A DNA stretch of 64,000 nt from Methylobacterium sp. (GTDB lineage: Bacteria > Pseudomonadota > Alphaproteobacteria > Rhizobiales > Beijerinckiaceae). A program made the translations under genes and the position numbers. Positions 1-8,642 of the stretch are shown here, piece by piece. A model generated the notes under the pieces. That model was not told the origin of the DNA. It ran no database searches and saw nothing but the letters and a program-made list of their open reading frames with translations. The DNA lies in the NCBI GenBank assembly GCA_002928875.1, contig PERO01000004.1:186001-250000 (forward strand). Reading direction: 5' to 3'. Every line of letters begins with the position of its first letter. The first letter of the stretch is position 1.

Positions 1-426
1 CGGCGAACGGCAGAGCCCGTCATACACCCCCCAGCCGATCGCGAGGCCCGCGAGCCCGATCGCGCCCGCCGCGAAGGGCGAGAGCTGCCACACAGCCGGG
101 TCGATCAGGTAGAGGTCGCTCTGCGCGTAATAGAGCCAGATCAGCAGGAAGAACCCGGTGATCCAGGTCGAATAGCTCTGCCATTTGTGCCAGATCAGTT
201 CCTGCGGCAGATGCGCGGGCGCTTCGAGATATTTCTTCACCTCGTAGAAGCCGCCGCCATGCACTTCCCAGGTGGCACCACCCTTGCCGGCGGGAATATC
301 CGGCACCGCCTTCAGCGTCGCATCGAGATGCATGAAGTAGAAGGAAGAGCCGATCCAGGCCATCGCGGTGATGATATGTGCCCAGCGGAGCAGCAGGTTG
401 CCCCATTCCGCGACAATCGGGTCCAT
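1..426 (-). CDS. puuD: Urate hydroxylase PuuD (membrane urate oxidase), N-terminal part
   Basis: The reverse strand reads open from an ATG at 426 to the window edge (142 codons), so the gene is cut by the window and not broken. The protein starts MDPIVAEWGNLLLRWAHIIT and has hydrophobic helices near residues 8-27 and 87-104, with a third beginning near 118. The early region with ITAMAWIGSSFYFMHLD and the following AGKGGATWEVHGGGFYEVKKY match the Urate_ox_N domain. Known members are inner-membrane enzymes that oxidise urate to 5-hydroxyisourate and usually carry a C-terminal cytochrome c domain, which would lie outside this window. It diverges from the pca genes. The family call is from remembered sequence pattern; confidence is good despite truncation. 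Confidence 0.85.
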   Translation of the reverse strand, partial: MDPIVAEWGNLLLRWAHIITAMAWIGSSFYFMHLDATLKAVPDIPAGKGGATWEVHGGGFYEVKKYLEAPAHLPQELIWHKWQSYSTWITGFFLLIWLYYAQSDLYLIDPAVWQLSPFAAGAIGLAGLAIGWGVYDGLCRSP

Positions 427-543
427 TCCATCCTCTTACGCGTCTTGCCGGTCGGGCGGGATTCGGCCAACCGGCTGCAATCAAGCATAGCGCACGCTTC
501 CGTTGAAGCGAGTTCGAAGAACGCTGCAATTTTCATGCTGACA

Positions 544-598
544 GGGGAGCGATCGTCCCCGGACATAGGCTATGGCACAATTTGGACTTTCCAGTCCA
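544..598. promoter_or_regulatory. Two inverted repeats between puuD and pcaC (candidate operators)
   Basis: The 243-bp divergent intergenic region holds a perfect 16-bp palindrome at 583-598 (TGGACT-ttcc-AGTCCA) and a second inverted repeat at 544-560 (GGGGA, 7 nt, TCCCC). Both lie within 130 bp upstream of pcaC and about 120-170 bp upstream of the puuD start. That is a plausible place for a regulator of either gene. No pca regulator gene is present in the window, and the sequence does not match any operator I can name with certainty. Confidence 0.3.
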
Positions 599-669
599 TT
601 TGCGGTCTGAAACACTGGTTGGCATGATGACCGGACCGGTGACCCACACCGGCCGAAGGGGGAAGATCC

Positions 670-1053
670 ATGCCGGACCGATACAGCCAGGGCCGCGCCA
701 CGCGCAGCAAGGTGCTGGGCGAGGCGCATGTCGCGCGCTCCGAGGCGCAGAAGACCGCTTTCGACGAGCCCTTCGTCAACCTCATCACCGAGGCCGCCTG
801 GGGTCATGTCTGGTCACGCGAGACGATTTCCCACCGCGAGCGCTCCATGCTCACGCTGGCCCTGCTCGCGGGCCTCGGCAACGACCACGAATTCGCGCTG
901 CACCTGCGCGCGACCGCCAATACCGGCGCGACGGAAGACGACATCATGGAAGTGCTGATGCATGTCGCGATCTATGCCGGCGTGCCGCGCGCCAACAATG
1001 CCTTCCGCATCGCCCGGGAGGTTTATGCCGAGATGAAGAAGACCAAGGGGTGA
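670..1053 (+). CDS. pcaC: 4-carboxymuconolactone decarboxylase PcaC
   Basis: This 127-residue protein belongs to the carboxymuconolactone decarboxylase (AhpD-like) family. In the protocatechuate branch of the beta-ketoadipate pathway it converts gamma-carboxymuconolactone to beta-ketoadipate enol-lactone in the cytoplasm. The length is typical of PcaC. The helical motif [20 protein letters not shown] followed by [20 protein letters not shown] is characteristic. A purine-rich ribosome site (agggggaag) precedes the ATG. It is the first gene of pcaC-pcaH-pcaG, with 10 bp to pcaH. The pathway partners pcaB, pcaD, pcaI/J/F and the regulator pcaQ are not in this window. Confidence 0.93.
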   Translation: MPDRYSQGRATRSKVLGEAHVARSEAQKTAFDEPFVNLITEAAWGHVWSRETISHRERSMLTLALLAGLGNDHEFALHLRATANTGATEDDIMEVLMHVAIYAGVPRANNAFRIAREVYAEMKKTKG

Positions 1054-1063
1054 GACGGGGGAA

Positions 1064-1792
1064 ATGCCGATGAAACCCGCCGAATATTACCAGCGCGACC
1101 GGCTCTGGCAGCCGCCGCAATTCACGCCGAACTACAAGACCAGCGTGCCGCGCTCGCCCCGGCAAGCGCTTTTGTCGCTCGAAAATACCATCTCCGAGAT
1201 CACCGGGCCGGTCTTCGGGCATGGCGATATCGATCCGATCGACAACGACCTCATCAAGAACTACGCGAAGACCGGCGACCCCATCGGCGAGCGGATCATC
1301 GTGCATGGCCGCGTGCTCGACGAGAATGGCCGGCCCGTGCCGAACACGCTGGTCGAAATCTGGCAAGCCAATGCCGGCGGTCGCTATCGGCACAAGAAGG
1401 ACATGTATCTCGCGCCGATCGATCCGAATTTCGGCGGCTGCGGGCGCACGCTGACGGATGAGAACGGCTTCTATTTCTTCCGCACGGTGAAGCCCGGCGC
1501 TTACCCTTGGCGGAACTGGGTGAACAACTGGCGCCCCGCGCATATCCACGTCTCGGTCTTCGGCGCGAGCTTCGTGCAGAGGCTCATCACGCAGATGTAT
1601 TTCGAGGGCGACCCGCTGATCGCGAAATGCCCGATCGTGAATTCCATCCCCGATCCACGCGCCATCGAGCAGCTCATCGCGCCGCTCGACATGAACGCGG
1701 CGATCCCGCTCGACAGCCTCGCCTACAAGTTCGACATCATTCTGCGCGGGCGGCGGTCCACGCTTTTCGAGAACCGGCTCGAAGGAAACTGA
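1064..1792 (+). CDS. pcaH: Protocatechuate 3,4-dioxygenase beta subunit PcaH
   Basis: This 242-residue subunit carries the active-site iron of intradiol protocatechuate 3,4-dioxygenase, which opens protocatechuate to beta-carboxy-cis,cis-muconate. The four Fe(III) ligands are recognisable: a Tyr in HKKDMYLAP, a Tyr in PGAYPWRN, and the two His of WRPAHIHVS. An N-terminal dioxygenase segment precedes the beta-sandwich core. It lies 10 bp after pcaC and 2 bp before pcaG, so the three are almost certainly one operon. Length and motifs match functional enzymes. Confidence 0.96.
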   Translation: MPMKPAEYYQRDRLWQPPQFTPNYKTSVPRSPRQALLSLENTISEITGPVFGHGDIDPIDNDLIKNYAKTGDPIGERIIVHGRVLDENGRPVPNTLVEIWQANAGGRYRHKKDMYLAPIDPNFGGCGRTLTDENGFYFFRTVKPGAYPWRNWVNNWRPAHIHVSVFGASFVQRLITQMYFEGDPLIAKCPIVNSIPDPRAIEQLIAPLDMNAAIPLDSLAYKFDIILRGRRSTLFENRLEGN

Positions 1793-1794
1793 CA

Positions 1795-2421
1795 ATGCCG
1801 CAGCCTCTTGATTATTTGAAAGAAACGCCGTCGCAGACCGCGGGTCCTTACGTGCATATCGGCCTTGCGCCGGGTGCCGCCGGCTTCGACATCTATGCCC
1901 GCGAACTCGGCTGGGACATTGCCGGGCCGGAAGCGCCGGGCGACCGCATCCGCGTCGAGGGGCTCGTCCATGACGGCACGGGCGCGCCGGTGAAGGATGT
2001 GCTGATCGAAGTGTGGCAAGCCGATGCAAATGGCATCTACCCGCATCCGGAAGACCCGCGCGCGCAAGATGTCGCGAAGGGTTTTCGCGGCTGGGGACGC
2101 GTCATCACCGATTTCGACACCGGCCTCTGGGGGTTCGACACCGTCAAGCCGGGGCCGGTGAAGGGCCGGAACGGCCGCATGCAGGCACCGCATGTCTCGC
2201 TGTGGATCGTGGCGCGCGGCATCAATCTCGGGCTGAACACGCGCATCTATTTCGCCGACGAAGAGCAGGCCAATGCGGCTGATCCGGTCCTGAATCTCAT
2301 CGAGCAGCAGCATCGCCGCGCGACACTCCTCGCGCGCCGGGAGATGCGCGATGGCAAGCCGCTCTACCGTTTCGATATTCACCTGCAGGGCGACAACGAG
2401 ACCGTGTTCCTCGATATCTGA
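1795..2421 (+). CDS. pcaG: Protocatechuate 3,4-dioxygenase alpha subunit PcaG
   Basis: This 208-residue alpha subunit pairs with PcaH to form the dioxygenase. The ATG at 1795 directly follows the pcaH stop and gives the usual start MPQPLDYLKETPSQTAGPYV, a motif shared by PcaG proteins. The frame is open further upstream, but that extension is a shadow of pcaH. The intradiol core includes GAPVKDVLIEVWQADANG and MQAPHVSLWIVARGIN. As expected for alpha subunits, the complete set of iron ligands seen in PcaH is absent. It ends 6 bp from the convergent regulator gene. Confidence 0.95.
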   Translation: MPQPLDYLKETPSQTAGPYVHIGLAPGAAGFDIYARELGWDIAGPEAPGDRIRVEGLVHDGTGAPVKDVLIEVWQADANGIYPHPEDPRAQDVAKGFRGWGRVITDFDTGLWGFDTVKPGPVKGRNGRMQAPHVSLWIVARGINLGLNTRIYFADEEQANAADPVLNLIEQQHRRATLLARREMRDGKPLYRFDIHLQGDNETVFLDI

Positions 2422-2427
2422 GCCGGC

Positions 2428-3057
2428 TTAGCGGCCGGGCTCCTCGCGGCTGCCGGCACGGCCGAGAACAGCGGCAAGTTCCACCGCGTTGCGCACGCCC
2501 ATCTTCTCGAGAATGCGCGCGCGATGCACTTCCACCGTGCGCATCGCGATGCCGAGATCGCCGGCGATCTGCTTGTTGAGACGCCCGGCGATCATCCGCT
2601 CCATCACCTCCATCTCGCGTTCGGAGAGGCTCGCGAGGCGCGTCTCCACCGCGAGCCGCGCCGTGCGTTCCGAACGCCGCGCGAGGCTCATCGCGTGGAG
2701 TTCGAGGATGCGGTCGACCATCTGGTTGTCGCTGAATGGCTTCTCGAAGAAATCCACCGCGCCTTTCTTCAGGGCCGCCACGGCCGCCGGCACATCGGCA
2801 TGGCCCGAGAGCATGATGATCGGCTGCGTCGCGCCCCGTTCCATCAGCCGGTCGAGCACTTCGAGGCCCGAAAGCCCGTCCATGCGGATATCGAGGATCA
2901 CCACGCCGTCGAGATCGGCGCGATAGGCCTCGAGGAAGGCCTCGCCGGAGCCGTAGCCGCGCGATTCGATCCCACGCGATTGCAGCAGCCAGGCCATGGA
3001 ATCGCGCACGGCGTGCTCGTCATCCACGATATGCACGAGGGGCGCGGGTTCGCTCAC
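2428..3057 (-). CDS. FixJ/NarL-type two-component response regulator
   Basis: A 209-residue regulator with an N-terminal receiver domain (acidic pocket at HIVDDEH, phospho-acceptor Asp56 in ILDIRMDG, conserved Lys in FFEKPF) and a C-terminal LuxR-type helix-turn-helix (LSEREMEVMERMIAG through RTVEVHRARILEKM). It starts at GTG 3057, which overlaps the TGA of the upstream kinase in a GTGA junction, so the two are translationally coupled. FixJ/TodT-like regulators activate transcription when phosphorylated. The target is unknown. The genes lie convergent to pcaHG, so control of aromatic catabolism is possible but only inferred from position. Confidence 0.9.
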   Translation of the reverse strand: MSEPAPLVHIVDDEHAVRDSMAWLLQSRGIESRGYGSGEAFLEAYRADLDGVVILDIRMDGLSGLEVLDRLMERGATQPIIMLSGHADVPAAVAALKKGAVDFFEKPFSDNQMVDRILELHAMSLARRSERTARLAVETRLASLSEREMEVMERMIAGRLNKQIAGDLGIAMRTVEVHRARILEKMGVRNAVELAAVLGRAGSREEPGR

Positions 3058-5093
3058 GAGGCCATGGCCAGCCGGTTCGCCACCGGCAGCAGAACGGTGA
3101 AGATCGTGCCGCCACCGGGGCGCGGCATCACATGCAGGCGACCCTTGTGGAACTCCACGATGGTCCGGCAGATGTTGAGCCCCATGCCCATGCCGTCCGG
3201 CTTGCTGGAGACGAAGGGCTCGAATAGCCGGCCATGGATATGCGCCGGAATGCCGCTCCCGCGATCCTCCACGGCAATCGCGATGCCGCCATCCGTTTCG
3301 CGCACGCCAATCGTCAGCCGGCGCTGCGCCCGCGGGGTCTGGTTCATCGCCTCCGCGCCGTTGCGAATGAGATTGATCAGCACCTGCTGGATGAGGATCG
3401 GGTCTGCCTGCACCTCCGGGAGGTTGTCCGGCATGTCGAGTTCCACGCTGACGCCGGCTTTGCGCGTTTCCGTTTCGGCGAAGGCGATGCATTCGGCCAG
3501 CATGGGCGCGACCGGATTGGGCGCGATCTTCGGCTCGCTCTTGCGCACGAAATCATGGACGCGGCGGATGATCTGCCCGGCGCGCTGCGCCTGCCCGCCG
3601 AGCTTTTCGAGCGCTTCGGTGAGGCGCGCGGTATCCGGTTTCGGCGCGCGCACCAGGTTGAGGCATCCCGCCCCGTAGGAGGCGATCGCCGCCAGCGGCT
3701 GGTTGAGCTCATGCGCGAGCGTCGAGGCCATTTCCCCCATGGTGACGAGGCGGGCCGTGCGCTGGAGCGAATCCTCCTGCGCCTTCGCCATCTCCTCGGC
3801 GCGCTTGCGATCGGTGATGTCGAGCACGGAGGCCATCCATCCCGCATGGCGCCCGGCGGCGTCGATCAGCGGCGCCTCGTAGATCAGCACGTCGAAGAGC
3901 TTGCCGTCGGCGCGGCGGAACTTCAGTTCGAAGCCCTCGGGCGGCGCATCGCCCGCGAGCACGCGATCATGGATCGCGCGGGTGCGGTCGAGGTCGTTCG
4001 GATCCCAGTAGGGCATGGGCGGCGTGCGCCCGACGAGCGTTTCGGCCTCGACACCGAGCATCCGGCAGAAGGCGGAATTGACATAGATGATCCGGCCATC
4101 AAGGTCGCGGGCGCGCATGCCGACCGTCAGCGAATCCTCCATCGCCCGGCGGAAGGCGGTTTCGGCCCGCAGAGCCGTCTCGGCATCGAGCCGCTTGCGC
4201 ACATGCCGATGCGCCAGCACGAGCGACACGATGGCGAGCAGCGCCAGCGCGAGGATCGCGCCGATGAGCAGCAGGTTCGTGTTGACGCCGGGCTGCGTGT
4301 GCGGCGCGATCTGGAGCAGGGCGCCGGGCAAGGCGGGATCGAAGCTGATCGCATGGGCAATGCGTTTCTCGCCCCGTGTGCTGCGCGATTTCGAGGCCAG
4401 GATCCGGCCGGTATCGTCCACCAGCCGCACATCATATTTCTCGGTGATCCACCAGGGCACATGGCGCGCGAGCAAGGTGTCGATCGCGATGGTGGCGACC
4501 ACCATCACGGCCGGGCCCGTGCCATCGGCCACGGGGGCCGCCATGTCGATCACGGTGCGGTCACCCCGCACCACGCGCCATTCGCCATAGACCGGCCGCA
4601 TCGAACCCGTCAGCGACCGCCGGAGCAATTCGTTGCGGACATCCAATGACGGCCGGTCGCCGACGGACGGGATGGCGAGATGGATGCCGCCATTGTCGAG
4701 AAGCCAGCTGATCGAGGCGATTTCGGGGGTCGAGGCGATGACCTGCCGGGCGCTGACCAGCAGGGCTTCGTCATCGCGCGCCCAGCGCCCGGAATCGAGC
4801 GCGATGCGGGAGAGCGCGTCCTCATGCACGCCGATCTGCGAGCGCAAGGTCTGTTCCACCCAGAGAGCATCCGTCAGCAGCGAGGCCCGCTGGCGTTCCT
4901 GCGCCTCGCGCTCGACATACCAGAGGATGCCGGCGATCAGCATCGCGAGAAAGGCGATGGCCATCAGCGGCACGGCAGCCAGCATCGCGCGCCCGAGGCG
5001 TTCGCGCCGGCGCAAGGCCGCGCGTGGAACCGCCCGCATCGGCTCCGGCCAACGTTCCCCCTCCGACATCTCCCGGCGCGTTTCCCTGGTCAC
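3054..5093 (-). CDS. Membrane sensor histidine kinase with PAS domain
   Basis: A 679-residue hybrid-free kinase. A cytoplasmic tail leads to one membrane helix (about 36-59). A periplasmic sensor of roughly 210 residues follows, then a second helix (about 273-294), a PAS domain (about 315-430), a HisKA dimerisation helix with phospho-acceptor His461 in AHELNQPLAAI, and a HATPase domain (N box around LINLIRNGAEAM, G1 box VEDRGSGI, G2 box GMGMGLN). The architecture resembles DctB/FixL kinases that partner LuxR-type regulators. The predicted start is GTG with an AAGG site six bases upstream; ATG at 5069 is an alternative. It is the partner of the overlapping response regulator. The ligand is unknown. 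Confidence 0.9.
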   Translation of the reverse strand: MTRETRREMSEGERWPEPMRAVPRAALRRRERLGRAMLAAVPLMAIAFLAMLIAGILWYVEREAQERQRASLLTDALWVEQTLRSQIGVHEDALSRIALDSGRWARDDEALLVSARQVIASTPEIASISWLLDNGGIHLAIPSVGDRPSLDVRNELLRRSLTGSMRPVYGEWRVVRGDRTVIDMAAPVADGTGPAVMVVATIAIDTLLARHVPWWITEKYDVRLVDDTGRILASKSRSTRGEKRIAHAISFDPALPGALLQIAPHTQPGVNTNLLLIGAILALALLAIVSLVLAHRHVRKRLDAETALRAETAFRRAMEDSLTVGMRARDLDGRIIYVNSAFCRMLGVEAETLVGRTPPMPYWDPNDLDRTRAIHDRVLAGDAPPEGFELKFRRADGKLFDVLIYEAPLIDAAGRHAGWMASVLDITDRKRAEEMAKAQEDSLQRTARLVTMGEMASTLAHELNQPLAAIASYGAGCLNLVRAPKPDTARLTEALEKLGGQAQRAGQIIRRVHDFVRKSEPKIAPNPVAPMLAECIAFAETETRKAGVSVELDMPDNLPEVQADPILIQQVLINLIRNGAEAMNQTPRAQRRLTIGVRETDGGIAIAVEDRGSGIPAHIHGRLFEPFVSSKPDGMGMGLNICRTIVEFHKGRLHVMPRPGGGTIFTVLLPVANRLAMAS

Positions 5094-5207
5094 ACGAAGC
5101 CTTTCGGCCTTCTCTTGCAGGCTATTCCCGGCTCATTCTAGCCCGGCTTCGGCCGCGAGGCGAATGTGGATTTCCGCCATGAGGGGCGGGAAGGCGCCGC
5201 GGCCGCT

Positions 5208-6902
5208 TCAGTCGATGGCGGCGGCCATGCCCCTCGCCAGTTCTTCCTCGCCCATCAGGACGGCATCGGCGCCGAGTTTGCGCAGGTAATCCACCGCCTC
5301 GGCGCTGTGGGCGCGGGCCACGATGCGGATCGCCGGGTTTGCCGCCTTCGCCGCCTCGACAAGATGGCCGGCTTCGTAAGCATCGGGGATGGCGGTGATC
5401 AGGAAGCGCGCCTGCGCGAGATTCAGGCGTTGGAGCACCGCCGGCTCGCCGCACGGGCCCTGATACGCCTCCACGCCCGCCGCCTTCAGGGCCGCGACGT
5501 TCGAGACATCCTCCTCGACGACGAGATGGGCGATGTTGCGATCCTGCAGCGCCCTGCGCAGGTGCGAGCCAACACGCCCATGGCCCACCAGCACCGCGTG
5601 ACCGGTGAGGCGCGTCGGTTCCTCCGCCTCCACGGGTGCCGGCGCGGCAACGGGCGCGATGATCGCCCCCGCCTCGACCCGGCGCCCGGCGAAACGGTCG
5701 ATCGCGAGGAACATCAGCGGATTGACGAGGATGGAGAGGATCGAACCCGCCACCACGAGATCGCTGGCGGCCTGCGGCACGATGGCGAGATCCACCCCCA
5801 GCACGATGAGGATGAAGGAAAATTCGCCGATTTGCGCGAGGCTCGCCGAAATCGTCATGGCGACGCCGTTCGAGTAACCGAAGGCCCGCACGATGAGATA
5901 AGCCGCCGCCGACTTGCCCAGCGTGATGATCAGGAAGGTGGCGAGAACCGCGAAGGGATTGCGGACGAACACGGCGGGATCAAGCAGCATCCCGACGGAC
6001 ACGAAGAACAGCACCGCGAAAGCGTCGCGCAGCGGCAGCGTATCCTTCGCGGCCTGATGGCTCAGCGGCGATTCCGCCAGCACCATGCCGGCGAAGAAGG
6101 CCCCGAGCGCGAAAGAGACACCGAACAGCTTCGCCGAGCCGAAGGCCACGCCCAGCGCGATGGCGAGCACCGCGAGGCGAAACAATTCGCGCGATCCGGT
6201 ATGCGCCACGTAATGCAGCAGCCACGGGATCAGCTTGCGGCCGAACACCAGCATCATGGCCACGAAAAGCCCGACCTTCGCCGCGGTCAGCAGCAGGGTG
6301 CCCCAGACGGGCCCGACACCGAGCGAGGCCACGAGGCCGGGGCTGATCATTTCCGCCGGGGCCTTGCCGCCCAGCAGGGCCGCAAGCGGCGGGATCAGCA
6401 CCAGCGTCACGACCATCACCAGATCCTCGACGATGAGCCATCCCACGGCGATCCGGCCCTTCTCGGTGTCCACCTGCCGGCGTTCCTGCAGAGCGCGCAG
6501 CAGCACCACGGTGCTCGCGACCGAGAGCGCGAGGCCGAAGACAAGCCCGGCGCCCATGTCCCAGCCCATCGCCCAGGTGAGGCCCATGCCGAGGAGCGTC
6601 GCAACCGTGATCTGGCCCAGCGCGCCCGGCACGGCGATGGCCTTCACCGAAAGCAGGTCCTTCAGCGAGAAATGCAGGCCCACGCCGAACATCAGGAGAA
6701 TGACGCCGATTTCCGCCAGTTCGACCGCGAGCTTCTGGTCGGCCACGAATCCGGGCGTGAACGGCCCGACCATGATCCCCGCCACGAGATAGCCCGCGAT
6801 CGGCGGCAGGCGACATCTCTGCGCCAGAACACCCAGCACGAAGGCCAGCGCCAGGCCGATGGAGATGGTGGCGATCAGCGGGGTATCATGCTCCACGGGC
6901 AT
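5208..6902 (-). CDS. CPA2-family cation:proton antiporter with TrkA-N domain (YbaL/RosB-like)
   Basis: A 564-residue protein. About 12 hydrophobic segments form a Na_H_exchanger domain (LPPIAGYLVAGIMVGPFTPG, FGVGLHFSLKDLL, GWLIVEDLVMV, FFAGMVLAESPLS). A cytoplasmic Rossmann TrkA-N domain follows, with its nucleotide motif at VLVGHGRVGSHLRRAL. Family members exchange K+ or Na+ for H+ and are gated by nucleotides or metabolites. The E. coli homologue YbaL and Yersinia RosB have this domain order. I chose the ATG at 6902 because the first membrane helix begins soon after it; an in-frame ATG at 6968 would add 22 polar residues. Ion specificity cannot be read from sequence. Confidence 0.88.
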   Translation of the reverse strand: MPVEHDTPLIATISIGLALAFVLGVLAQRCRLPPIAGYLVAGIMVGPFTPGFVADQKLAVELAEIGVILLMFGVGLHFSLKDLLSVKAIAVPGALGQITVATLLGMGLTWAMGWDMGAGLVFGLALSVASTVVLLRALQERRQVDTEKGRIAVGWLIVEDLVMVVTLVLIPPLAALLGGKAPAEMISPGLVASLGVGPVWGTLLLTAAKVGLFVAMMLVFGRKLIPWLLHYVAHTGSRELFRLAVLAIALGVAFGSAKLFGVSFALGAFFAGMVLAESPLSHQAAKDTLPLRDAFAVLFFVSVGMLLDPAVFVRNPFAVLATFLIITLGKSAAAYLIVRAFGYSNGVAMTISASLAQIGEFSFILIVLGVDLAIVPQAASDLVVAGSILSILVNPLMFLAIDRFAGRRVEAGAIIAPVAAPAPVEAEEPTRLTGHAVLVGHGRVGSHLRRALQDRNIAHLVVEEDVSNVAALKAAGVEAYQGPCGEPAVLQRLNLAQARFLITAIPDAYEAGHLVEAAKAANPAIRIVARAHSAEAVDYLRKLGADAVLMGEEELARGMAAAID

Positions 6903-7067
6903 ACCTCTGGGCGGGCTTGCGGCGTTCGGGGCAGGAACGCGCCGGGCAATCTGCGCTGCGCAGGGCATTCCGGGCGGGATGCACCGGAACGGTGCGATCC
7001 CGCGCCGCCTGCTGCCAGGGACGTTAGACGGTCATGCGCCCGGTGCAAACGGCCTGAAGAAATTTCC

Positions 7068-8516
7068 TCAGCCGCGCGCCGTCCGCCATTGCCGCCAACC
7101 CGTGCGCAATTCGCGTCCGAACAACGCGCCGATGCCAAGGGCATAGCTCGTCATCCCGGCGAGAACCGCCAGGGCCAGGCTCGGGACATCGGGCGTGATC
7201 GGCAACCCCAGGCGCGGCATCGCCATCAGCACCAGCAGCATGCCGGCGGTCGCCAACGCGATCTTCAGATAGAAGGCGAGGGGCGCGTGCAGGCCAAAGC
7301 GCCGGCTGAGATAGATGTAATCCGCGATGGCCACCAGTACCGCCGCGACGGTCGTGCCGATCACCGCGCCGGTGATGCCGCCCCAGGCGAGGCCGAGCGC
7401 CGCCGCGATCAGCGTGACGAGCGCCTCGAGCCCCTCGAGCGTCACCATGGGGCGCGGCGCCTCGAAGAGGAGGTACATCTGGTCCCATCCATGCATGCGC
7501 AGGTTGCGGATCGCCGCACCTGTCAGCGCCCAGGGCAGGATATCGATGGTCGCGGCCCTGAATTCGCTCGCGACGAGCAGGGTCACGAACGGATCGGTGA
7601 TCGCGATCACGCCCACGGTGGAGGGTGCGATCAGACCGAGCAGCAGCGCGGAATTGTTCGCAAGCTGCCGCCGCGCGCCATCGGGATCGCCCGCATCCAT
7701 GGCGCGCACCGCGAGGGGATAGGCCGCAGCCGTCACGACCATGGCGGAAACGGTCGCGAGCCGACCCGCGAGCCCCCAGCCGACGGAGAGCAGGCCGAGT
7801 GCAGCCGCCCCGGCGCCGGCCTGCACCACGAAACGGACGCCCTGTGCGGCGAGCCAGCCGAAAAGGTTCGAAATGGCAACCGGCACGCCGAACCCGATGG
7901 CCGAGCGCAGCAGCGCGCGGTCGACCTGCCCCGGCCTTGCGAAGGCCTTCATCCGCCAGGCGGCGAGGGCAGCGATGATGGCATGGATCAGCGCGAAATC
8001 GAGGAGCACGCGCGTCGGGCTCGCGCCCAGGGTCGCGGTCAGCAGCAAGGTGAGCAGCAGGCTGCCCAGCGGCGCACCGAGCTGCAGCAGGGTGTAATCG
8101 AGAATGCGCACCTCGCGCCGCGCCTTCTCGCTCAGGAAATTCACGTAGCTGCGCGTCAGCACGTAGAGGCAGGCACCGAGGGTGAAGGCGAGGCTGGGCA
8201 TGTGGCCGCTGAAGGCCACAAGCACGAGGGTCGCCAGCACCTGCAGGAGCCCCGTCAGCAGCAGCACGGTCGATTCGGTGCGCGCGAGCCTCGCTTGCGC
8301 TTCCGGCTCCGCGTGGTTGCCGGCATAGCGCAGGAAATAGGTCGTCCACCAGGCGAGGCAGACCTGGAAGATCAGTTCCTGGCTCGCGAAGACCAGCATG
8401 GTCAGCCCGTAATCCGCCGCCCCGAGATAATGCGTCAGGATGATCGCGGTCGCGAATTGCGTCAGGGGACTGAGGATCTGGGCGGGAAAATAGGCCAGCG
8501 TCTGGCGGATCAGCAT
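7068..8516 (-). CDS. Polysaccharide biosynthesis flippase (Wzx/MATE-like)
   Basis: A 482-residue, very hydrophobic protein with about 12-14 membrane helices and the N-terminal pattern of the oligosaccharide flippase (RfbX/Wzx) superfamily (LAYFPAQILSPLTQFATAIILTHYLGAADYGL in two segments). Such proteins move undecaprenyl-linked sugar units across the inner membrane. The ATG at 8516 has a GAAGG site nine bases upstream; an in-frame GTG at 8564 is possible. No glycosyltransferases or other exopolysaccharide genes lie beside it, so its substrate is unknown and it is an isolated flippase in this window. Confidence 0.78.
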   Translation of the reverse strand: MLIRQTLAYFPAQILSPLTQFATAIILTHYLGAADYGLTMLVFASQELIFQVCLAWWTTYFLRYAGNHAEPEAQARLARTESTVLLLTGLLQVLATLVLVAFSGHMPSLAFTLGACLYVLTRSYVNFLSEKARREVRILDYTLLQLGAPLGSLLLTLLLTATLGASPTRVLLDFALIHAIIAALAAWRMKAFARPGQVDRALLRSAIGFGVPVAISNLFGWLAAQGVRFVVQAGAGAAALGLLSVGWGLAGRLATVSAMVVTAAAYPLAVRAMDAGDPDGARRQLANNSALLLGLIAPSTVGVIAITDPFVTLLVASEFRAATIDILPWALTGAAIRNLRMHGWDQMYLLFEAPRPMVTLEGLEALVTLIAAALGLAWGGITGAVIGTTVAAVLVAIADYIYLSRRFGLHAPLAFYLKIALATAGMLLVLMAMPRLGLPITPDVPSLALAVLAGMTSYALGIGALFGRELRTGWRQWRTARG

Positions 8517-8642
8517 GGCTGGCGGCCTTCGATTCACATGCGGCGGGTCACCGGTATTGAACACGAGAAGAATTATCAGGGCCTTATCCGCTCAGAAACC
8601 GGCGCAGGCATGCGGGGGATGGCGCGGGGAATTACCGCCGCT

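Noticed and set aside
7068..8516. Exopolysaccharide or defence island around the flippase
   Set aside because: Neighbours are an antiporter and a peptide transporter; no glycosyltransferase, polymerase, nuclease or toxin gene is adjacent.
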